In this document: one piece after another, positions 44,224 through 55,687 of the stretch
Layout of the letters: each line of letters opens with the position of its first letter
Position numbering within the stretch: the first letter of the stretch is position 1
Origin: Neobacillus rhizophilus
GTDB taxonomy: Bacteria; Bacillota; Bacilli; Bacillales; Cytobacillaceae
Length of the DNA: 64,000 nucleotides
Direction: 5' to 3'
Assembly (NCBI RefSeq): GCF_018343535.1
Contig: NZ_JAGYPF010000005.1
Location: 310,001-374,000 of the forward strand
Made by a program: the position numbers and the translations under genes
The notes under the pieces: generated by a model
The model's input: only the letters and a program-made list of their open reading frames with translations
Told to the model about the DNA's origin: nothing
Database searches by the model: none

Positions 44224-45168
44224 TTATTTCACAATAGGCTTTTTTGGTCTTCTATCGTGTAAGAATAAAATCATCTCGCCAAACTTTGTTGCAAACGGCA
44301 GCACCAACAGAGAGGACACGACATTAAAAATAACGCTGATATGAGCCAATTGAACATCCTTCCTGGCTGCGAGCAGCGGGGCATTTTCAGTCAGCAGAGG
44401 GATGAGCGGGATAAATAATAATACGCCAAAAACATTCAGCCACACATGCGCATAGGCCGCCAATTTCGACTCCTTCCCGCCGCCAATGGATGCAATAATG
44501 GCGGTGATACAGGTTCCAATATTAGCCCCTAGAACAATGGCAATTCCCGCATCAAGCTGCAGGAGACCTGCTGTTAGAAATCCCATTGTAATCCCAGTCA
44601 TTGCCGTACTTGATTGAATAATGGCAGTAATGATCGTTCCCGTTAATAAACTCATCAGAATATTATCATTTATGGAAAGAATGAATTGATTGATCACATT
44701 CATCGATGTTAATGGCTCTGCTAACCTTTCAAATCCCTTCATCGCCGTAAAAACAGAAGCGATGCCAAACAGAAGCATTCCGATACTTCTTGCTTTTTTA
44801 TTGGGAAATAAAATTAGAATTGCCCCAATTATCGCAAATGGGACAAGAACAGCATCTATGTCAAACGTAATTAATTCTGTCTTAAAGGTAGTACCAATAT
44901 TAGTACCAAGAATAATCCCAATCGATTGAGGAAAAGTCATGATTCTTGCGGATATTAAGCCGATTGTAATAACCATTACCGCAGAACTGCTTTGCAGGAG
45001 TGCGGTTATAAATGTCCCGGTCAGCATTCCTTTTAAAGGTGTACTGGTTAGTTTAATCAGCCATGACTTAAGTTTGTTGGCGGATAAATTAAATAGTCCA
45101 AATCTGATAATTGTCATGCCAAAAATAAATATTAAAATGCAAAGTACAAATAATAATATGTAAAGCAT
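44224..45168 (-). CDS. yqeW: Na/Pi cotransporter family protein (YqeW-like)
   Basis: This 314-residue membrane protein of the NptA/PNaS family carries the two inverted QSSSA-type motifs, ALLQSSSAVMVITIGL (about 61-76) and AIIQSSTAMTGITMGFL (about 185-201). Each is followed by a GTNIGT- or GANIGT-type loop (LGTNIGTTFKT, LGANIGTCITA). About eight to nine helices are visible. It probably moves phosphate with sodium. No PhoU-like C-terminal domain is present. GGGAGGATAG precedes the ATG at 45168. It is the YqeW position of B. subtilis. Confidence 0.9.
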   Translation of the reverse strand: MLYILLFVLCILIFIFGMTIIRFGLFNLSANKLKSWLIKLTSTPLKGMLTGTFITALLQSSSAVMVITIGLISARIMTFPQSIGIILGTNIGTTFKTELITFDIDAVLVPFAIIGAILILFPNKKARSIGMLLFGIASVFTAMKGFERLAEPLTSMNVINQFILSINDNILMSLLTGTIITAIIQSSTAMTGITMGFLTAGLLQLDAGIAIVLGANIGTCITAIIASIGGGKESKLAAYAHVWLNVFGVLLFIPLIPLLTENAPLLAARKDVQLAHISVIFNVVSSLLVLPFATKFGEMILFLHDRRPKKPIVK

Positions 45169-45301
45169 GGTCTATCCTCCCCTCCCTTCATTGTATGGTC
45201 CGATAGGGGGGGACATGCCATCTTTAAAAGGAAAATTAAGACATGCTAAAAAATTTTCTGCATAAAATGTACATTCCTTGTCACTTCACTGTGAAATACA
45301 G

Positions 45302-45330
45302 TTGACCTTGCACCTAGGTTATATTATAAT
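45302..45330 (+). promoter_or_regulatory. SigA-type promoter of rpsU
   Basis: TTGACC (45302-45307), a 17-nt spacer and a perfect TATAAT (45325-45330) lie 56 nt before the rpsU ATG. Confidence 0.85.
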
Positions 45331-45386
45331 TGCAAGGTACATGGATTGAATGTAAGTGTGTTGTGTTTCGGAGGGAGGGAAAGAGA

Positions 45387-45560
45387 ATGTCTAAAACCGT
45401 TGTTCGTAAAAACGAATCGCTTGAAGATGCTCTTCGTCGCTTCAAACGTACAGTATCAAAAACTGGTACTTTGCAAGAGGCAAGAAAGCGCGAATTCTAC
45501 GAAAAGCCAAGTGTAAAACGTAAGAAAAAGTCTGAAGCAGCAAGAAAACGTAAGTTTTAA
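45387..45560 (+). CDS. rpsU: 30S ribosomal protein S21
   Basis: This 57-residue basic protein, [20 protein letters not shown] to ARKRKF, is a complete bS21, which contacts the anti-Shine-Dalgarno region of 16S rRNA. The ATG at 45387 is chosen because GGAGGGAGGG lies just upstream; the frame is open from 45330, but that part overlaps the promoter. yqeY follows after 13 nt. Confidence 0.97.
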   Translation: MSKTVVRKNESLEDALRRFKRTVSKTGTLQEARKREFYEKPSVKRKKKSEAARKRKF

Positions 45561-45573
45561 GAGGGTGTAATAA

Positions 45574-46020
45574 ATGAGTCTTCTCGAGCGTTTAAATAAT
45601 GACATGAAACAAGCGATGAAAAACAAGGAAAAAGACAAACTTTCTGTTATTCGGATGATTAAAGCTTCGATTCAAAACGAGGCGATTAAGCTTGGTGTAA
45701 GTGAGCTGTCCGATGCAGATGAGTTAACGGTCCTTTCTCGCGAATTAAAACAACGCAAAGACTCCCTCCATGAGTTTGATAAGGCCGGTCGTGAAGACTT
45801 GGTTGAAAAATTGCGTACAGAGATCGCTATTGTCGAACTGTATATGCCGAAACAGCTTTCCGAAGAGGAACTTTCAGAAATAGTAAAAGAAACTATTGCT
45901 GAAGTCGGTGCAAAATCAAAAACGGAAATGGGAAAAGTGATGGCTGCTATAATGCCTAAAGTAAAGGGCAAAGCAGACGGGTCACTTGTTAATAAATTTG
46001 TACAACAACACCTTTCATAG
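45574..46020 (+). CDS. yqeY: YqeY, GatB/YqeY domain protein
   Basis: This 148-residue protein consists of the YqeY helical domain ([20 protein letters not shown], about 13-32) and the small C-terminal domain related to the tail of GatB ([20 protein letters not shown], about 118-137). It may bind tRNA or assist amidotransferase-like reactions; its role is not settled. It is in an operon with rpsU, 13 nt apart, as in most Firmicutes. Confidence 0.94.
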   Translation: MSLLERLNNDMKQAMKNKEKDKLSVIRMIKASIQNEAIKLGVSELSDADELTVLSRELKQRKDSLHEFDKAGREDLVEKLRTEIAIVELYMPKQLSEEELSEIVKETIAEVGAKSKTEMGKVMAAIMPKVKGKADGSLVNKFVQQHLS

Positions 46021-46032
46021 TATTCTGACACT

Positions 46033-46068
46033 AAGACCATAGGTAAATGCCTGTGGTCTTTTATTTTT
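46033..46068 (+). terminator. Terminator after yqeY
   Basis: An 11-bp stem AAGACCATAGG/CCTGTGGTCTT with one wobble (46033-46043 and 46050-46060) is followed by TTATTTTTT. Confidence 0.85.
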
Positions 46069-46134
46069 TAAATGAAACTTTCAGGCCAATAATCCGTATG
46101 TATTATTATAGGATGTAAAGGAAGGAGGGCTCGG

Positions 46135-46770
46135 ATGGTTGAGTTTCTTATGAACCCTGTTGTTGTAACCGTTCTCCTGACGATTGGCGGAGTTGGACTG
46201 GTATTGGAGCTTTTTTCGCCAAGGTTTGGACTGTCCGGCTTAATTGGACTTTTGGCGCTTGTTTTATTTTTTTATGGGCATTTCATGGCAGGCTATGCCG
46301 GTGTGGGCACTCTGGTGTTATTTGCTGGGGGAATCCTGCTGCTTTTTTTTGAATTGTTTCTTCCGGGTGCAGTTGCGGGAACTTTGGGCCTGGCAGCTTT
46401 GATTTTAAGCTTCTTTCTTGCCGGGGAGGATGCTTTACAAATGGGTGTTTCAATTTTAATTTCAATTTTCTTATCAACCCTCGTGTTCTTTTTAATGATA
46501 AAGGTGTTGGGAAAAAAGCTTGTTTTATTCAATAAAATGGTTTTATTTGATGCCGCCAAAAAAGAAGATGGTTATGTTTCCAATATTAATCGTACCGATT
46601 TATTGGGGAAAGAAGGAGTCGCATTAACTATCTTAAGGCCTGCTGGTACAGCAATTTTTAATAATGAAAGAGTTGATGTGGTAAGTGAGGGCGGGTTTAT
46701 TGCCCAAAATGCAAAAATTAAGGTCATCAAGGTAGAAGGTGCTCGAATTGTTGTCAGAGAGGTAATTTAA
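46135..46770 (+). CDS. NfeD family membrane protein, short form (YqeZ-like)
   Basis: This 211-residue protein has four or five membrane helices (about 8-125) and a C-terminal OB-fold NfeD domain (about 145-211, GKEGVALTILRPAGTAIFNN ... ARIVVREVI). It is the partner gene of floA in membrane microdomains. B. subtilis YqeZ has an N-terminal ClpP-like protease domain; here there is no room for one, since a terminator lies 70 nt upstream. This is therefore the protease-less type rather than a frameshift. GGAAGGAGGG precedes the ATG. Confidence 0.88.
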   Translation: MVEFLMNPVVVTVLLTIGGVGLVLELFSPRFGLSGLIGLLALVLFFYGHFMAGYAGVGTLVLFAGGILLLFFELFLPGAVAGTLGLAALILSFFLAGEDALQMGVSILISIFLSTLVFFLMIKVLGKKLVLFNKMVLFDAAKKEDGYVSNINRTDLLGKEGVALTILRPAGTAIFNNERVDVVSEGGFIAQNAKIKVIKVEGARIVVREVI

Positions 46771-46792
46771 TAACAGAAGGGAGTAATGGACT

Positions 46793-47776
46793 GTGGACGG
46801 ATCTATTTTTATTATTGGTTTTGTGGTTATTGCCTTAATTTTATTTGGCATCCTGTTATCGTTTGTACCGGTCATGCTTTGGGTTTCTGCACTTGCTGCG
46901 GGTGTTAGAATCAGTATTTTTACCTTAATAGGAATGAGGTTGAGAAGGGTAACACCAAGCAAGGTGGTTAATCCCCTAATTAAAGCCCATAAGGCTGGTT
47001 TAAATGTTACCACAAACCAGCTCGAAAGCCATTATTTGGCGGGCGGAAATGTTGACCGTGTGGTAAATGCACTTATTGCAGCACATCGGGCAAATATTGA
47101 GTTATCATTTGAGCGTTGTGCTGCAATTGACCTAGCGGGACGTGATGTACTGGAAGCCGTTCAAATGAGTGTAAATCCGAAGGTTATTGAAACACCGTTT
47201 ATTGCAGGTGTTGCCATGAACGGAATTGAAGTAAAAGCAAAGGCAAGAATTACTGTTCGTGCCAATATTGATCGGCTTGTTGGGGGCGCCGGCGAGGAAA
47301 CGGTCGTTGCTCGTGTTGGCGAAGGCGTTGTCTCCACCATCGGTTCATCAGATAGCCACAGCAAAGTCCTAGAAAATCCTGATTTGATTTCGCAAACGGT
47401 ACTGGCCAAAGGGCTTGATGCAGGCACCGCATTTGAAATTCTCTCGATTGATATTGCTGATGTTGATATCGGCAAGAACATTGGCGCTGAATTGCAGACG
47501 GAACAAGCGGAGGCTGACAAAAAGATTGCCCAGGCGAAAGCGGAGGAACGGAGGGCTATGGCTGTCGCCCTAGAGCAAGAAATGAAGGCCAAGGTGCAGG
47601 AAATGAAGGCCAAGGTGGTAGAGGCCGATGCAAAAGTGCCGCTTGCGATGGCTGAGGCATTGAAATCGGGCAATATCGGCGTCATGGATTATCTTAACTT
47701 TAAAAACATCTCCGCCGATACTGAAATGAGAGGGTCAATCGGGAAAATAACAGGAGAAAACAAAGATGGTCAGTAA
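46793..47776 (+). CDS. floA: Flotillin-like protein FloA
   Basis: This 327-residue protein has an N-terminal membrane-inserted segment ([19 protein letters not shown], about 5-23), a PHB/SPFH domain (about 40-230) and a coiled-coil C-terminus rich in Ala/Glu/Lys ([20 protein letters not shown]). It organises membrane microdomains together with NfeD proteins. The GTG at 46793 has AGAAGGGAG upstream and lies 22 nt after the NfeD gene. Length matches YqfA/FloA. Confidence 0.95.
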   Translation: MDGSIFIIGFVVIALILFGILLSFVPVMLWVSALAAGVRISIFTLIGMRLRRVTPSKVVNPLIKAHKAGLNVTTNQLESHYLAGGNVDRVVNALIAAHRANIELSFERCAAIDLAGRDVLEAVQMSVNPKVIETPFIAGVAMNGIEVKAKARITVRANIDRLVGGAGEETVVARVGEGVVSTIGSSDSHSKVLENPDLISQTVLAKGLDAGTAFEILSIDIADVDIGKNIGAELQTEQAEADKKIAQAKAEERRAMAVALEQEMKAKVQEMKAKVVEADAKVPLAMAEALKSGNIGVMDYLNFKNISADTEMRGSIGKITGENKDGQ

Positions 47777-47800
47777 AATTCATCTTCGGAGGCGGTTGTA

Positions 47801-48223
47801 ATGGAAACGCTGCTTTTCCTAATCATTATTGGAATCATCTCCACAATTTTTCGCAAAGGGAAAAAACCAACGACAAAATATAAACCATTTTCTATGAATA
47901 CCTTTGAAGATTTAAGGGCTTATTTTCAAAATGAGCCGGTTAAAACGAAATTTAAACAATCTAAAGAAAACAACGAAAAGGATATAGAAAAAGCGTATCA
48001 AAAGGTAAAACAGAAGATGGCCGGTTCAACTGTCAATCATAACCAGGAAAAGCCTGCCGAAATCAGCCAGAAAGCAAAGGTAGATCATAATGTAGTCGAG
48101 GAGGAAACTGCCATTTCTGTGGAACCAACTCCGCAAAAAATAATCAACGGTATCATTTGGGCCGAAATTCTTGGTGAGCCACGATCTAAAAAAAGGTATT
48201 ACGTAAAAAAGGGTAGAGGGTAA
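47801..48223 (+). CDS. YqfB-like protein of unknown function
   Basis: This 140-residue protein has one N-terminal membrane helix (METLLFLIIIGIISTIFRKG), a charged middle of low complexity (about 45-105) and a conserved-looking C-terminus (IINGIIWAEILGEPRSKKRY, about 114-133). It occupies the yqfB position after floA. I do not recognise a domain. The ATG at 47801 follows CGGAGGCGG. It may act with FloA or NfeD, but this rests only on position. Confidence 0.75.
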   Translation: METLLFLIIIGIISTIFRKGKKPTTKYKPFSMNTFEDLRAYFQNEPVKTKFKQSKENNEKDIEKAYQKVKQKMAGSTVNHNQEKPAEISQKAKVDHNVVEEETAISVEPTPQKIINGIIWAEILGEPRSKKRYYVKKGRG

Positions 48224-48263
48224 TGCCTTAAGAACGCAGACCCCAATACGAAAAAGATGTGCT

Positions 48264-48313
48264 AGAACCCCTATTCATTTCATAAACATGAGATGAAAGG
48301 GGGTTCTTTTTTT
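48264..48313 (+). terminator. Long hairpin with T-run abutting the yqfC start codon
   Basis: AGAACCCC (48264-48271) pairs with GGGGTTCT (48300-48307), with an inner CATTTCAT/ATGAGATG stem, followed by seven T residues. The yqfC ATG is at 48314. The ribosome site AGGGGG lies in the 3' arm, the same arrangement as at pbpI. Confidence 0.75.
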
Positions 48314-48598
48314 ATGGCAAAAAAATGGGGCCAACGGATTCGCAACTGGATGGCTAATAAAATGGATCTTCCTCAAGACGTTCTGATGGATTTGCCCCGA
48401 ATTACGATGATCGGACAAATCCATATTTATATAGAAAATCACCGAGGCTTGCTCGCCTTTACCGATAAAGAACTCCGTCTGCTATTAAAACAGGGGCAGT
48501 TGCAGATAAAAGGAAAATCTTTCGTCATTAAAACCATCTTACCTGAAGAGATATTACTCGAAGGAAAAATAGATCAGGTTATGTTTATTAATGATTAA
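48314..48598 (+). CDS. yqfC: Sporulation protein YqfC
   Basis: This 94-residue YabP/YqfC-family protein begins MAKKWGQRIRNWMANKMDLP and contains DVLMDLPRITMIGQIHIYIE and GLLAFTDKELRL. It is a SigE-dependent gene in B. subtilis, paired with yqfD. The ATG at 48314 follows AAGGGGG by about 11 nt; an in-frame ATG at 48293 would place the terminator hairpin inside the coding region. A 15-nt gap separates it from yqfD. Confidence 0.88.
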   Translation: MAKKWGQRIRNWMANKMDLPQDVLMDLPRITMIGQIHIYIENHRGLLAFTDKELRLLLKQGQLQIKGKSFVIKTILPEEILLEGKIDQVMFIND

Positions 48599-48613
48599 TC
48601 TGGGAGGAACATA

Positions 48614-49807
48614 ATGAAGAATTTGTGGATGGAATATTTATTTGGAATTGTCACAGTAAAAGTATCAGGTAAAGGGATGGAGCGCTTTATTAATGTCCTG
48701 ATTAGGAATGGCTTTTACATCTGGAAGGTAAAGCGGCATGGAACGGAAACCATTACGTTTAAAATGAGGCTTGAGGATGCCAAGAAAATCAGGTATTTTG
48801 TTCGTAACAGCGGGTGTAGGGTTTCATTTTTACGAAGAACAGGTATGCCCTTTTTATTTAAAAGAATGTTGAAAAATAGCGGCTTCTTGATAGGTGCGGG
48901 AGCCTTCCTAATCATAATTTTTGTTTTATCAAATGTCATTTGGGGTATCGAGATTAAAGGGGCTAAGCCCGCAACTGAGTATCAAATTCGTAAAGAATTG
49001 GACAAGATGGGCGTTAAGATTGGCAAGCTGCAATTTTCGGTAAAAAATGTTGAGGGAATTCAAAGACAGTTAACCAATAACATTGGTGATCTTACATGGG
49101 TTGGTGTGGAATTAAAAGGGACAACCTATCATCTCCAGGTGGTCGAAAAAAACGAACCGAAGAAGCCTGAGCAACTATCTCCGCAAAATCTCGTCGCCAA
49201 AAAGAAGGCGATTATAGTTAAAAGATATATTGAAGAAGGACAACCAATGGTGGATAAGAATGATCATGTGGAGGAGGGGCAATTACTCGTTTCCGGTGTA
49301 ATCGGGGAAGGTGAAAATTCCAAAATGATTGCAGCAAAGGGAGAGGTCTGGGGCGAAACTTGGTATATGAGCCATGTTGAGCTGCCGTTTGAAACCAGTT
49401 TTAAAGTCTATAACGGAAACGAGGAACAAAAGCATTCATTATTATTTGGAAAATATGAGCTGCCAATCTGGGGCTTTGGTAAACCGGATTTCAAGGAATC
49501 TGAAACCGAAACGGTTGAACATAAAATTCATTTCTTAAAATGGGAGCTGCCCATCTCCTATGTTCATAAAACCATTCGGGAAAGAGAGGAATATACGAGA
49601 AATTACACAGAAAAAGAAGCGGAAGAAAACGCACTCGAATTAGCCAGAAAACAAATAAAAAGTCTTTTAGATGAGGATGCTATCATTAAAGATGAAAAAA
49701 TTTTACACAAAGACAATAAAAATGGTAAAGTTATACTGGACGTTCATTTTAAAATAATTGAAAACATTGCAGTCGGACAACCGATTTCCAAGGAGACTCA
49801 TGAATGA
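48614..49807 (+). CDS. yqfD: Sporulation protein YqfD
   Basis: This 397-residue protein has a central membrane helix (FLIGAGAFLIIIFVLSNVIW, about 94-113) between a conserved N-terminal domain (FINVLIRNGFYIWKVKRHGT) and a large extracytoplasmic part. That part has an RYIEEGQPMVDKNDHVEEGQ motif resembling the SpoIV-type stage IV sporulation protein family. It is expressed in the mother cell in B. subtilis. GGGAGG precedes the ATG, and the 3' end overlaps phoH by 4 nt. Confidence 0.92.
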   Translation: MKNLWMEYLFGIVTVKVSGKGMERFINVLIRNGFYIWKVKRHGTETITFKMRLEDAKKIRYFVRNSGCRVSFLRRTGMPFLFKRMLKNSGFLIGAGAFLIIIFVLSNVIWGIEIKGAKPATEYQIRKELDKMGVKIGKLQFSVKNVEGIQRQLTNNIGDLTWVGVELKGTTYHLQVVEKNEPKKPEQLSPQNLVAKKKAIIVKRYIEEGQPMVDKNDHVEEGQLLVSGVIGEGENSKMIAAKGEVWGETWYMSHVELPFETSFKVYNGNEEQKHSLLFGKYELPIWGFGKPDFKESETETVEHKIHFLKWELPISYVHKTIREREEYTRNYTEKEAEENALELARKQIKSLLDEDAIIKDEKILHKDNKNGKVILDVHFKIIENIAVGQPISKETHE

Positions 49808-50766
49808 CAGAAAAGTTAACAACCATTAAGGTACAGCTTGAAAATCCTGCAGAAGCAATGGCGCTGCTCGGAACTTCAGACCAACATTTAAAAATTATTG
49901 AGCAGGAACTTAATGTTTCGATTATTACAAGGGGTGAGTCGCTCAACCTCTCGGGAGATGAGGAGCAGGTTTCTCTTGCTGGGCAAATACTCGACCGTTT
50001 AATGTTTGTCATCCGAAAGGGAATTGCCATTAGCGGGCGAGATGTCTTATATGCCGTGCAAATGGCTCAAAAGGGAACCCTTGATTACTTTGTAAATCTA
50101 TACGAGGAAGAAATCGGCAAAAACGTTAAAGGAAAATCCATTCGTGTTAAAACACTTGGCCAAAGGCAATATATCAACTCTATTAAGAAAAATGATTTAG
50201 TATTTGGAATTGGCCCTGCTGGTACAGGAAAAACGTATTTAGCCGTTGTTATGGCCGTTAACGCCCTGAAAAATGGTCAGGTTAATAAAATCATTTTAAC
50301 TCGCCCTGCTGTTGAAGCAGGAGAAAGTCTTGGATTTCTTCCCGGCGATTTAAAAGAAAAGGTCGACCCATATTTACGGCCATTGTATGACGCGCTCCAT
50401 GATATATTGGGGGCAGAACATACAGGAAGGCTTATCGAACGGGGGACAATCGAAATTGCTCCGCTTGCGTATATGAGGGGACGAACGCTTGATGATGCTT
50501 TCGTTATCCTGGATGAAGCGCAAAATACCACTCATGCGCAAATGAAAATGTTCTTGACCAGGCTTGGATTCGGCTCAAAAATGGTCATTACAGGCGACCG
50601 AACCCAGATAGACTTGCCAAAAGGCGCTAAATCAGGCCTAGTTGAGGCTGAAGAAATTCTACAAAATATAAAAGGCATTTCCTTCGTCTATTTTGAAGCT
50701 GTCGACGTCGTTCGCCACCCGCTTGTCGGAAGAATCATACAGGCATACGAAAGAAAGGAAAAATAA
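49804..50766 (+). CDS. phoH: PhoH family ATPase
   Basis: This 320-residue P-loop ATPase has a KH-like N-terminal part (about 1-95) and the PhoH domain, with Walker A GIGPAGTGKTYLAVVMA (about 138-154) and Walker B FVILDEAQNTTHAQMK (about 234-249). It probably acts on RNA; links to phosphate regulation are from E. coli. It overlaps yqfD by 4 nt and is followed by a terminator, then pgpH. Confidence 0.94.
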   Translation: MTEKLTTIKVQLENPAEAMALLGTSDQHLKIIEQELNVSIITRGESLNLSGDEEQVSLAGQILDRLMFVIRKGIAISGRDVLYAVQMAQKGTLDYFVNLYEEEIGKNVKGKSIRVKTLGQRQYINSIKKNDLVFGIGPAGTGKTYLAVVMAVNALKNGQVNKIILTRPAVEAGESLGFLPGDLKEKVDPYLRPLYDALHDILGAEHTGRLIERGTIEIAPLAYMRGRTLDDAFVILDEAQNTTHAQMKMFLTRLGFGSKMVITGDRTQIDLPKGAKSGLVEAEEILQNIKGISFVYFEAVDVVRHPLVGRIIQAYERKEK

Positions 50767-50780
50767 GATGGATTTGAAAG

Positions 50781-50813
50781 GGACTCACTGCATATAAAAG
50801 TGAGTCCTTTTTT
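50781..50813 (+). terminator. Terminator after phoH
   Basis: A perfect 9-bp stem GGACTCACT/AGTGAGTCC (50781-50789 and 50799-50807) is followed by six T residues. Confidence 0.9.
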
Positions 50814-50814
50814 G

Positions 50815-50886
50815 CTAATAGGAAAGTATAAATTCAACTACGCCTTTGTCTTCGCCCTAAGGGGCTCGAATCGGCGAGTTTTCTTT
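50815..50886 (+). repeat. Dispersed two-hairpin element, copy 3 (5' hairpin reduced)
   Basis: CTAATAGGAAAGTATAAATT is followed by the core CAACTACGCC and ends in GGGGCTCGAATCGGCGAGTTTT. The opening matches the left arm region of copy 4 (CTAATAGGAAATTATAAATT), but the right arm of the hairpin is missing, and the 3' hairpin is shortened. Confidence 0.65.
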
Positions 50887-51013
50887 ATTTGAGGATGAAA
50901 CTTGACGGAAAAACTGTTATCATTTTACATAAAGCAAACTTTCATCTAAAATCAATAAATAACATAAGTGTAAAGACTTGATAATTCAGGGAAACGTGGT
51001 TGGAGGGATATAG

Positions 51014-53185
51014 TTGGAGAAACTGCAGGAGCATTTCATTCGAATTCGCAAACTGCTGGATAATACATTCTTTCGTATTCTTTTTTTCCTGGTATTAGGA
51101 ATTGTTCTTTTCACAGCTATGTTTAACAACGTAAAGCCGGAAAAGCTGGATATTGAATTGTTTTCAGTTGCAGGAAAAACGATACGGTCTCCAGGGACAG
51201 TCGAGGATAAGAAAAGCACGGAGAAGAAAAGAAAAGAGGCGCGCGATCAAGTTCAGGCTGTCTATACATTAAAAAATGAATATACACAAAACCGAGTTGA
51301 CCTAATTACCTCCATTTTCAGCGCTGCGGCTGAAGTAAATGATGAAGTAAAGGATAATAAAAAAAAGCAGGCTGCAGAGGCTTCTGAGGAGCCGCCACAA
51401 ATTATAGAGCCTAGTGTTTCAGAAAAAGTTACGATGCTTAAGTCGAAATTAACGCCGACGGTATCGAAGGATTTATCAGATCAGGTTTTTTCCGCATTAG
51501 TTCAGGCAAATAATGAAGAATTGTCCATTGCAAAAGATTTAACGGTTACCGCCATTAACAATGTAATGACGAAAAGAATATCTGCGGATGAAGTCGAAAA
51601 TGCTAAAAAAAGGGTTGAAGAAGAGGTAAAATATTCAGCATTGAGTGAGAATATGAGAATTGCGGCAATTGATCTTGGCAGGTATGCTGTGATCCAAAAT
51701 GAATTTTATGACCCTTCGGCAACCGAAGAGCTTAGGAGGCAGGCGGCTGAAAGTGTTGAACCCGTTAAGATTCTACAAGGGCAAATTATTGTAGAAGAAG
51801 GGAAACTCATAAATCAGGATATTTACCGTCAATTGAAGCTTGTTGGACTGCTACATAACGAAAAATCCTTTAAGCCGTTCATTGGATTAGTTGTTTTAAT
51901 AAGCATTATACTTACTTCGCTTTATTGTTACTTTTACCAAATGAAATCGCACCCCGAAAAGAGACAAAGCTTTTTGTTATTGTTCGGGATGATTTTCATT
52001 CTATCAATTTTTTTATTGAAAATACTCAGCATGCTGCAAGTATTTAATTATTCTGCGATTGGCTATCTATTTCCTGCAGCCTTGGCGGGGATGATGATAA
52101 AAATTTTAATTGATGAAAAGCTGGCTATTATGACCTCTATCATCCTTGCAGTTTGCGGCAGTGTATTATTTAATGAAGGGGTATCGGGTACATTAAACTT
52201 TTCAGAAGGTATCTATATTTTATTTAGCGCTTTGGGAGGCATATTATTTTTAAGTAATCAAAACCAGCGCTCAAAAATTCTGCAGGCTGGGATATTTTCA
52301 GCAGTAGTGAATCTGTTGACCATTTTGGCTTTAATGTATTTGCCAAACGGGCAGTATTCCGGCTTGGAATATGGGTATTATTTTATTACAGCCCTTGTAT
52401 CAGGTATTGCTTCTGCGGTGTTGACTATTGGCTTACTGCCTTTTTTTGAGGCAAGTTTCGGCATACTATCAACCATGAGGATGATCGAATTATCGAATCC
52501 AAACCATCCGCTTTTAAGGAAAATCTTAATGGAGGCGCCTGGGACATATCATCATAGCGTGATGGTGGCAAATTTAGCGGAATCTGCCTGCGAAGCTATT
52601 GGTGCAAATGGTTTGCTCGCAAGGGTAGGAAGCTATTATCATGATATAGGCAAAACGCGGCGACCAAACTTTTTTATCGAAAATCAAATCCACCATGATA
52701 ATCCGCATGACCGTCTGCCGCCGGACAAAAGCGCGAGCATCATCATTGCCCATGTAACGGATGGTTCGAATATGCTAAAGAAGTGCCATATGCCAAAGGA
52801 AATAATTGAAATCGCGGAACAGCATCATGGGACCACTTTACTTAAGTTTTTCTATCATAAAGCGCTTCAGGCCAACCCTGATGTAAGGGAAGATGATTTC
52901 CGTTATCCCGGTCCGAAAGCACAGTCAAAGGAATCGGCCGTGGTGGGAATTGCAGATAGTGTTGAGGCTGCGGTACGGTCCTTATCACAGCCTACGCCAG
53001 AGTTGATTGAGTCTCTTGTGAAAAAAATTGTGGCTGACCGTCTTCAAGATGGGCAATTAAATGAATGTGATCTGACCATGAAGGAAATTGAAACTGTCAC
53101 TTTCACATTGTGTGAAACATTAAAGGGGATCTTTCATTCTAGGATTGAATATCCTGAGCTAACAAAGAAGGTGAAACAAGCATGA
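51014..53185 (+). CDS. pgpH: Cyclic-di-AMP phosphodiesterase PgpH (7TMR-HD)
   Basis: This 723-residue membrane protein cleaves c-di-AMP to pApA. An N-terminal membrane helix and a large extracellular 7TMR-HDED sensor domain (about 45-285) are followed by seven membrane helices (about 290-480). The cytoplasmic HD domain has [19 protein letters not shown] and [14 protein letters not shown] (about 512-560), with further metal ligands in IIAHVTDG and EQHHGTT. The TTG at 51014 follows TGGAGGG. It overlaps ybeY by 4 nt. Confidence 0.95.
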   Translation: MEKLQEHFIRIRKLLDNTFFRILFFLVLGIVLFTAMFNNVKPEKLDIELFSVAGKTIRSPGTVEDKKSTEKKRKEARDQVQAVYTLKNEYTQNRVDLITSIFSAAAEVNDEVKDNKKKQAAEASEEPPQIIEPSVSEKVTMLKSKLTPTVSKDLSDQVFSALVQANNEELSIAKDLTVTAINNVMTKRISADEVENAKKRVEEEVKYSALSENMRIAAIDLGRYAVIQNEFYDPSATEELRRQAAESVEPVKILQGQIIVEEGKLINQDIYRQLKLVGLLHNEKSFKPFIGLVVLISIILTSLYCYFYQMKSHPEKRQSFLLLFGMIFILSIFLLKILSMLQVFNYSAIGYLFPAALAGMMIKILIDEKLAIMTSIILAVCGSVLFNEGVSGTLNFSEGIYILFSALGGILFLSNQNQRSKILQAGIFSAVVNLLTILALMYLPNGQYSGLEYGYYFITALVSGIASAVLTIGLLPFFEASFGILSTMRMIELSNPNHPLLRKILMEAPGTYHHSVMVANLAESACEAIGANGLLARVGSYYHDIGKTRRPNFFIENQIHHDNPHDRLPPDKSASIIIAHVTDGSNMLKKCHMPKEIIEIAEQHHGTTLLKFFYHKALQANPDVREDDFRYPGPKAQSKESAVVGIADSVEAAVRSLSQPTPELIESLVKKIVADRLQDGQLNECDLTMKEIETVTFTLCETLKGIFHSRIEYPELTKKVKQA

Positions 53186-53652
53186 CATTACTTATTGATT
53201 CATTAGATGAAACAGAGCAGCTGTCTGACCAACAGATGCTTGATGTTGAAAGGTTACTAAATTTTGCAGCAAATAAGCTAAGCATTGAAGAACATAGTGA
53301 AGTTTCGGTTACCTTTGTGACAAATCAAAGAATCCAAGAAATTAATCGTGAATACCGCGATAAGGACGCACCAACTGATGTGATTTCTTTTGCCATGGAA
53401 GAGTTAGGTGAGGGAGAAATAGAAATCGAGGGCGCTGAGATGCCAAGAGTATTGGGGGATATTATCATTTCAGTTCCTAAGGCAATGGAGCAGGCAGAAG
53501 AATATGGCCATCCTTTTGTAAGGGAACTTGGCTTTTTAGCTGTGCATGGATTTCTTCATTTGTTAGGGTATGACCACATGACAGAAGAAGAGGAAAAAGA
53601 AATGTTCTCTTTGCAGAAGGAAATTTTAAATGAATATGGACTCATTAGATAA
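53182..53652 (+). CDS. ybeY: Endoribonuclease YbeY (rRNA maturation factor)
   Basis: This 156-residue zinc endoribonuclease acts in 16S rRNA 3' processing and ribosome quality control. The zinc motif [11 protein letters not shown] (about 125-135) and the RNA-binding residues around [16 protein letters not shown] (about 53-68) are intact. It overlaps pgpH by 4 nt and dgkA by 23 nt, so this gene group is tightly coupled. Confidence 0.96.
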   Translation: MTLLIDSLDETEQLSDQQMLDVERLLNFAANKLSIEEHSEVSVTFVTNQRIQEINREYRDKDAPTDVISFAMEELGEGEIEIEGAEMPRVLGDIIISVPKAMEQAEEYGHPFVRELGFLAVHGFLHLLGYDHMTEEEEKEMFSLQKEILNEYGLIR

Positions 53653-54019
53653 GTCTAAACGCAGAAAATTTTGGGATACCTTTGCCTATGCCACAGAAGG
53701 AATTGTGACGGCCTTAAAGCAGGAAAGAAATATGCGGTTTCATGCAATAAGCGCGGTTATTGTGATTGCCTTTGGCTTGTTCTTCTCTATTACTAAAATA
53801 GAATGGCTGTTTATTCTTGTTTCGATCGGCGGTATGTTTTCGTTGGAATTACTGAATACGGCCATTGAACGCGTAGTAGACCTGGCAACAAATGAGTATA
53901 AACCTCTAGCCAAACAGGCTAAGGATATTGCTGCCGGAGCAGTGTTCATTTTTGCCATAATTGCACTTGTAATGGGAATCGTCATATTTTTACCCTATGT
54001 CTTGAAATTGTTTTTGTAA
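53630..54019 (+). CDS. dgkA: Diacylglycerol/undecaprenol kinase family protein
   Basis: This 129-residue membrane kinase has the family motif [17 protein letters not shown] (about 75-91) and three helices. In Bacillus the enzyme phosphorylates undecaprenol for the lipid carrier pool. The first conserved segment is [21 protein letters not shown] (about 18-38). The ATG at 53630 lies 23 nt inside ybeY; ATG 53636 is an alternative. It ends before a 199-bp gap leading to cdd. Confidence 0.93.
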   Translation: MNMDSLDKSKRRKFWDTFAYATEGIVTALKQERNMRFHAISAVIVIAFGLFFSITKIEWLFILVSIGGMFSLELLNTAIERVVDLATNEYKPLAKQAKDIAAGAVFIFAIIALVMGIVIFLPYVLKLFL

Positions 54020-54179
54020 GCTTTTGATTACAGGATTTGAAATGGCCGCTTGATTTAGGTAAAATGACTAAACAGCTTCTTCTAAGAGAAAATGATTTTT
54101 GGGAATATTTCAACTATTTTAAATCTTTTATTTTTTTAATTACAAATAATGTTTTTTTGGAAAATTTGAGGTAAAATAA

Positions 54180-55533
<1,354 letters not shown>

Positions 55534-55687
55534 TGAATCACTTTAACTAAAGTATTAACACTCGTTCAAGAATATGCATAATCAGTTTTAACAAAATTTA
55601 CGTCTTATGATTAATGCGTAGGCAGGCTATGATAATTGTAAGGTTTGAACTGTAACGCTAGTCTAAATATCGAAAGGTGGGGTTTTC

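Noticed and set aside
47161-47685. 174-codon frame antisense to floA
   Set aside because: Low-complexity Ala/Ser-rich translation of the floA coiled coil on the opposite strand.
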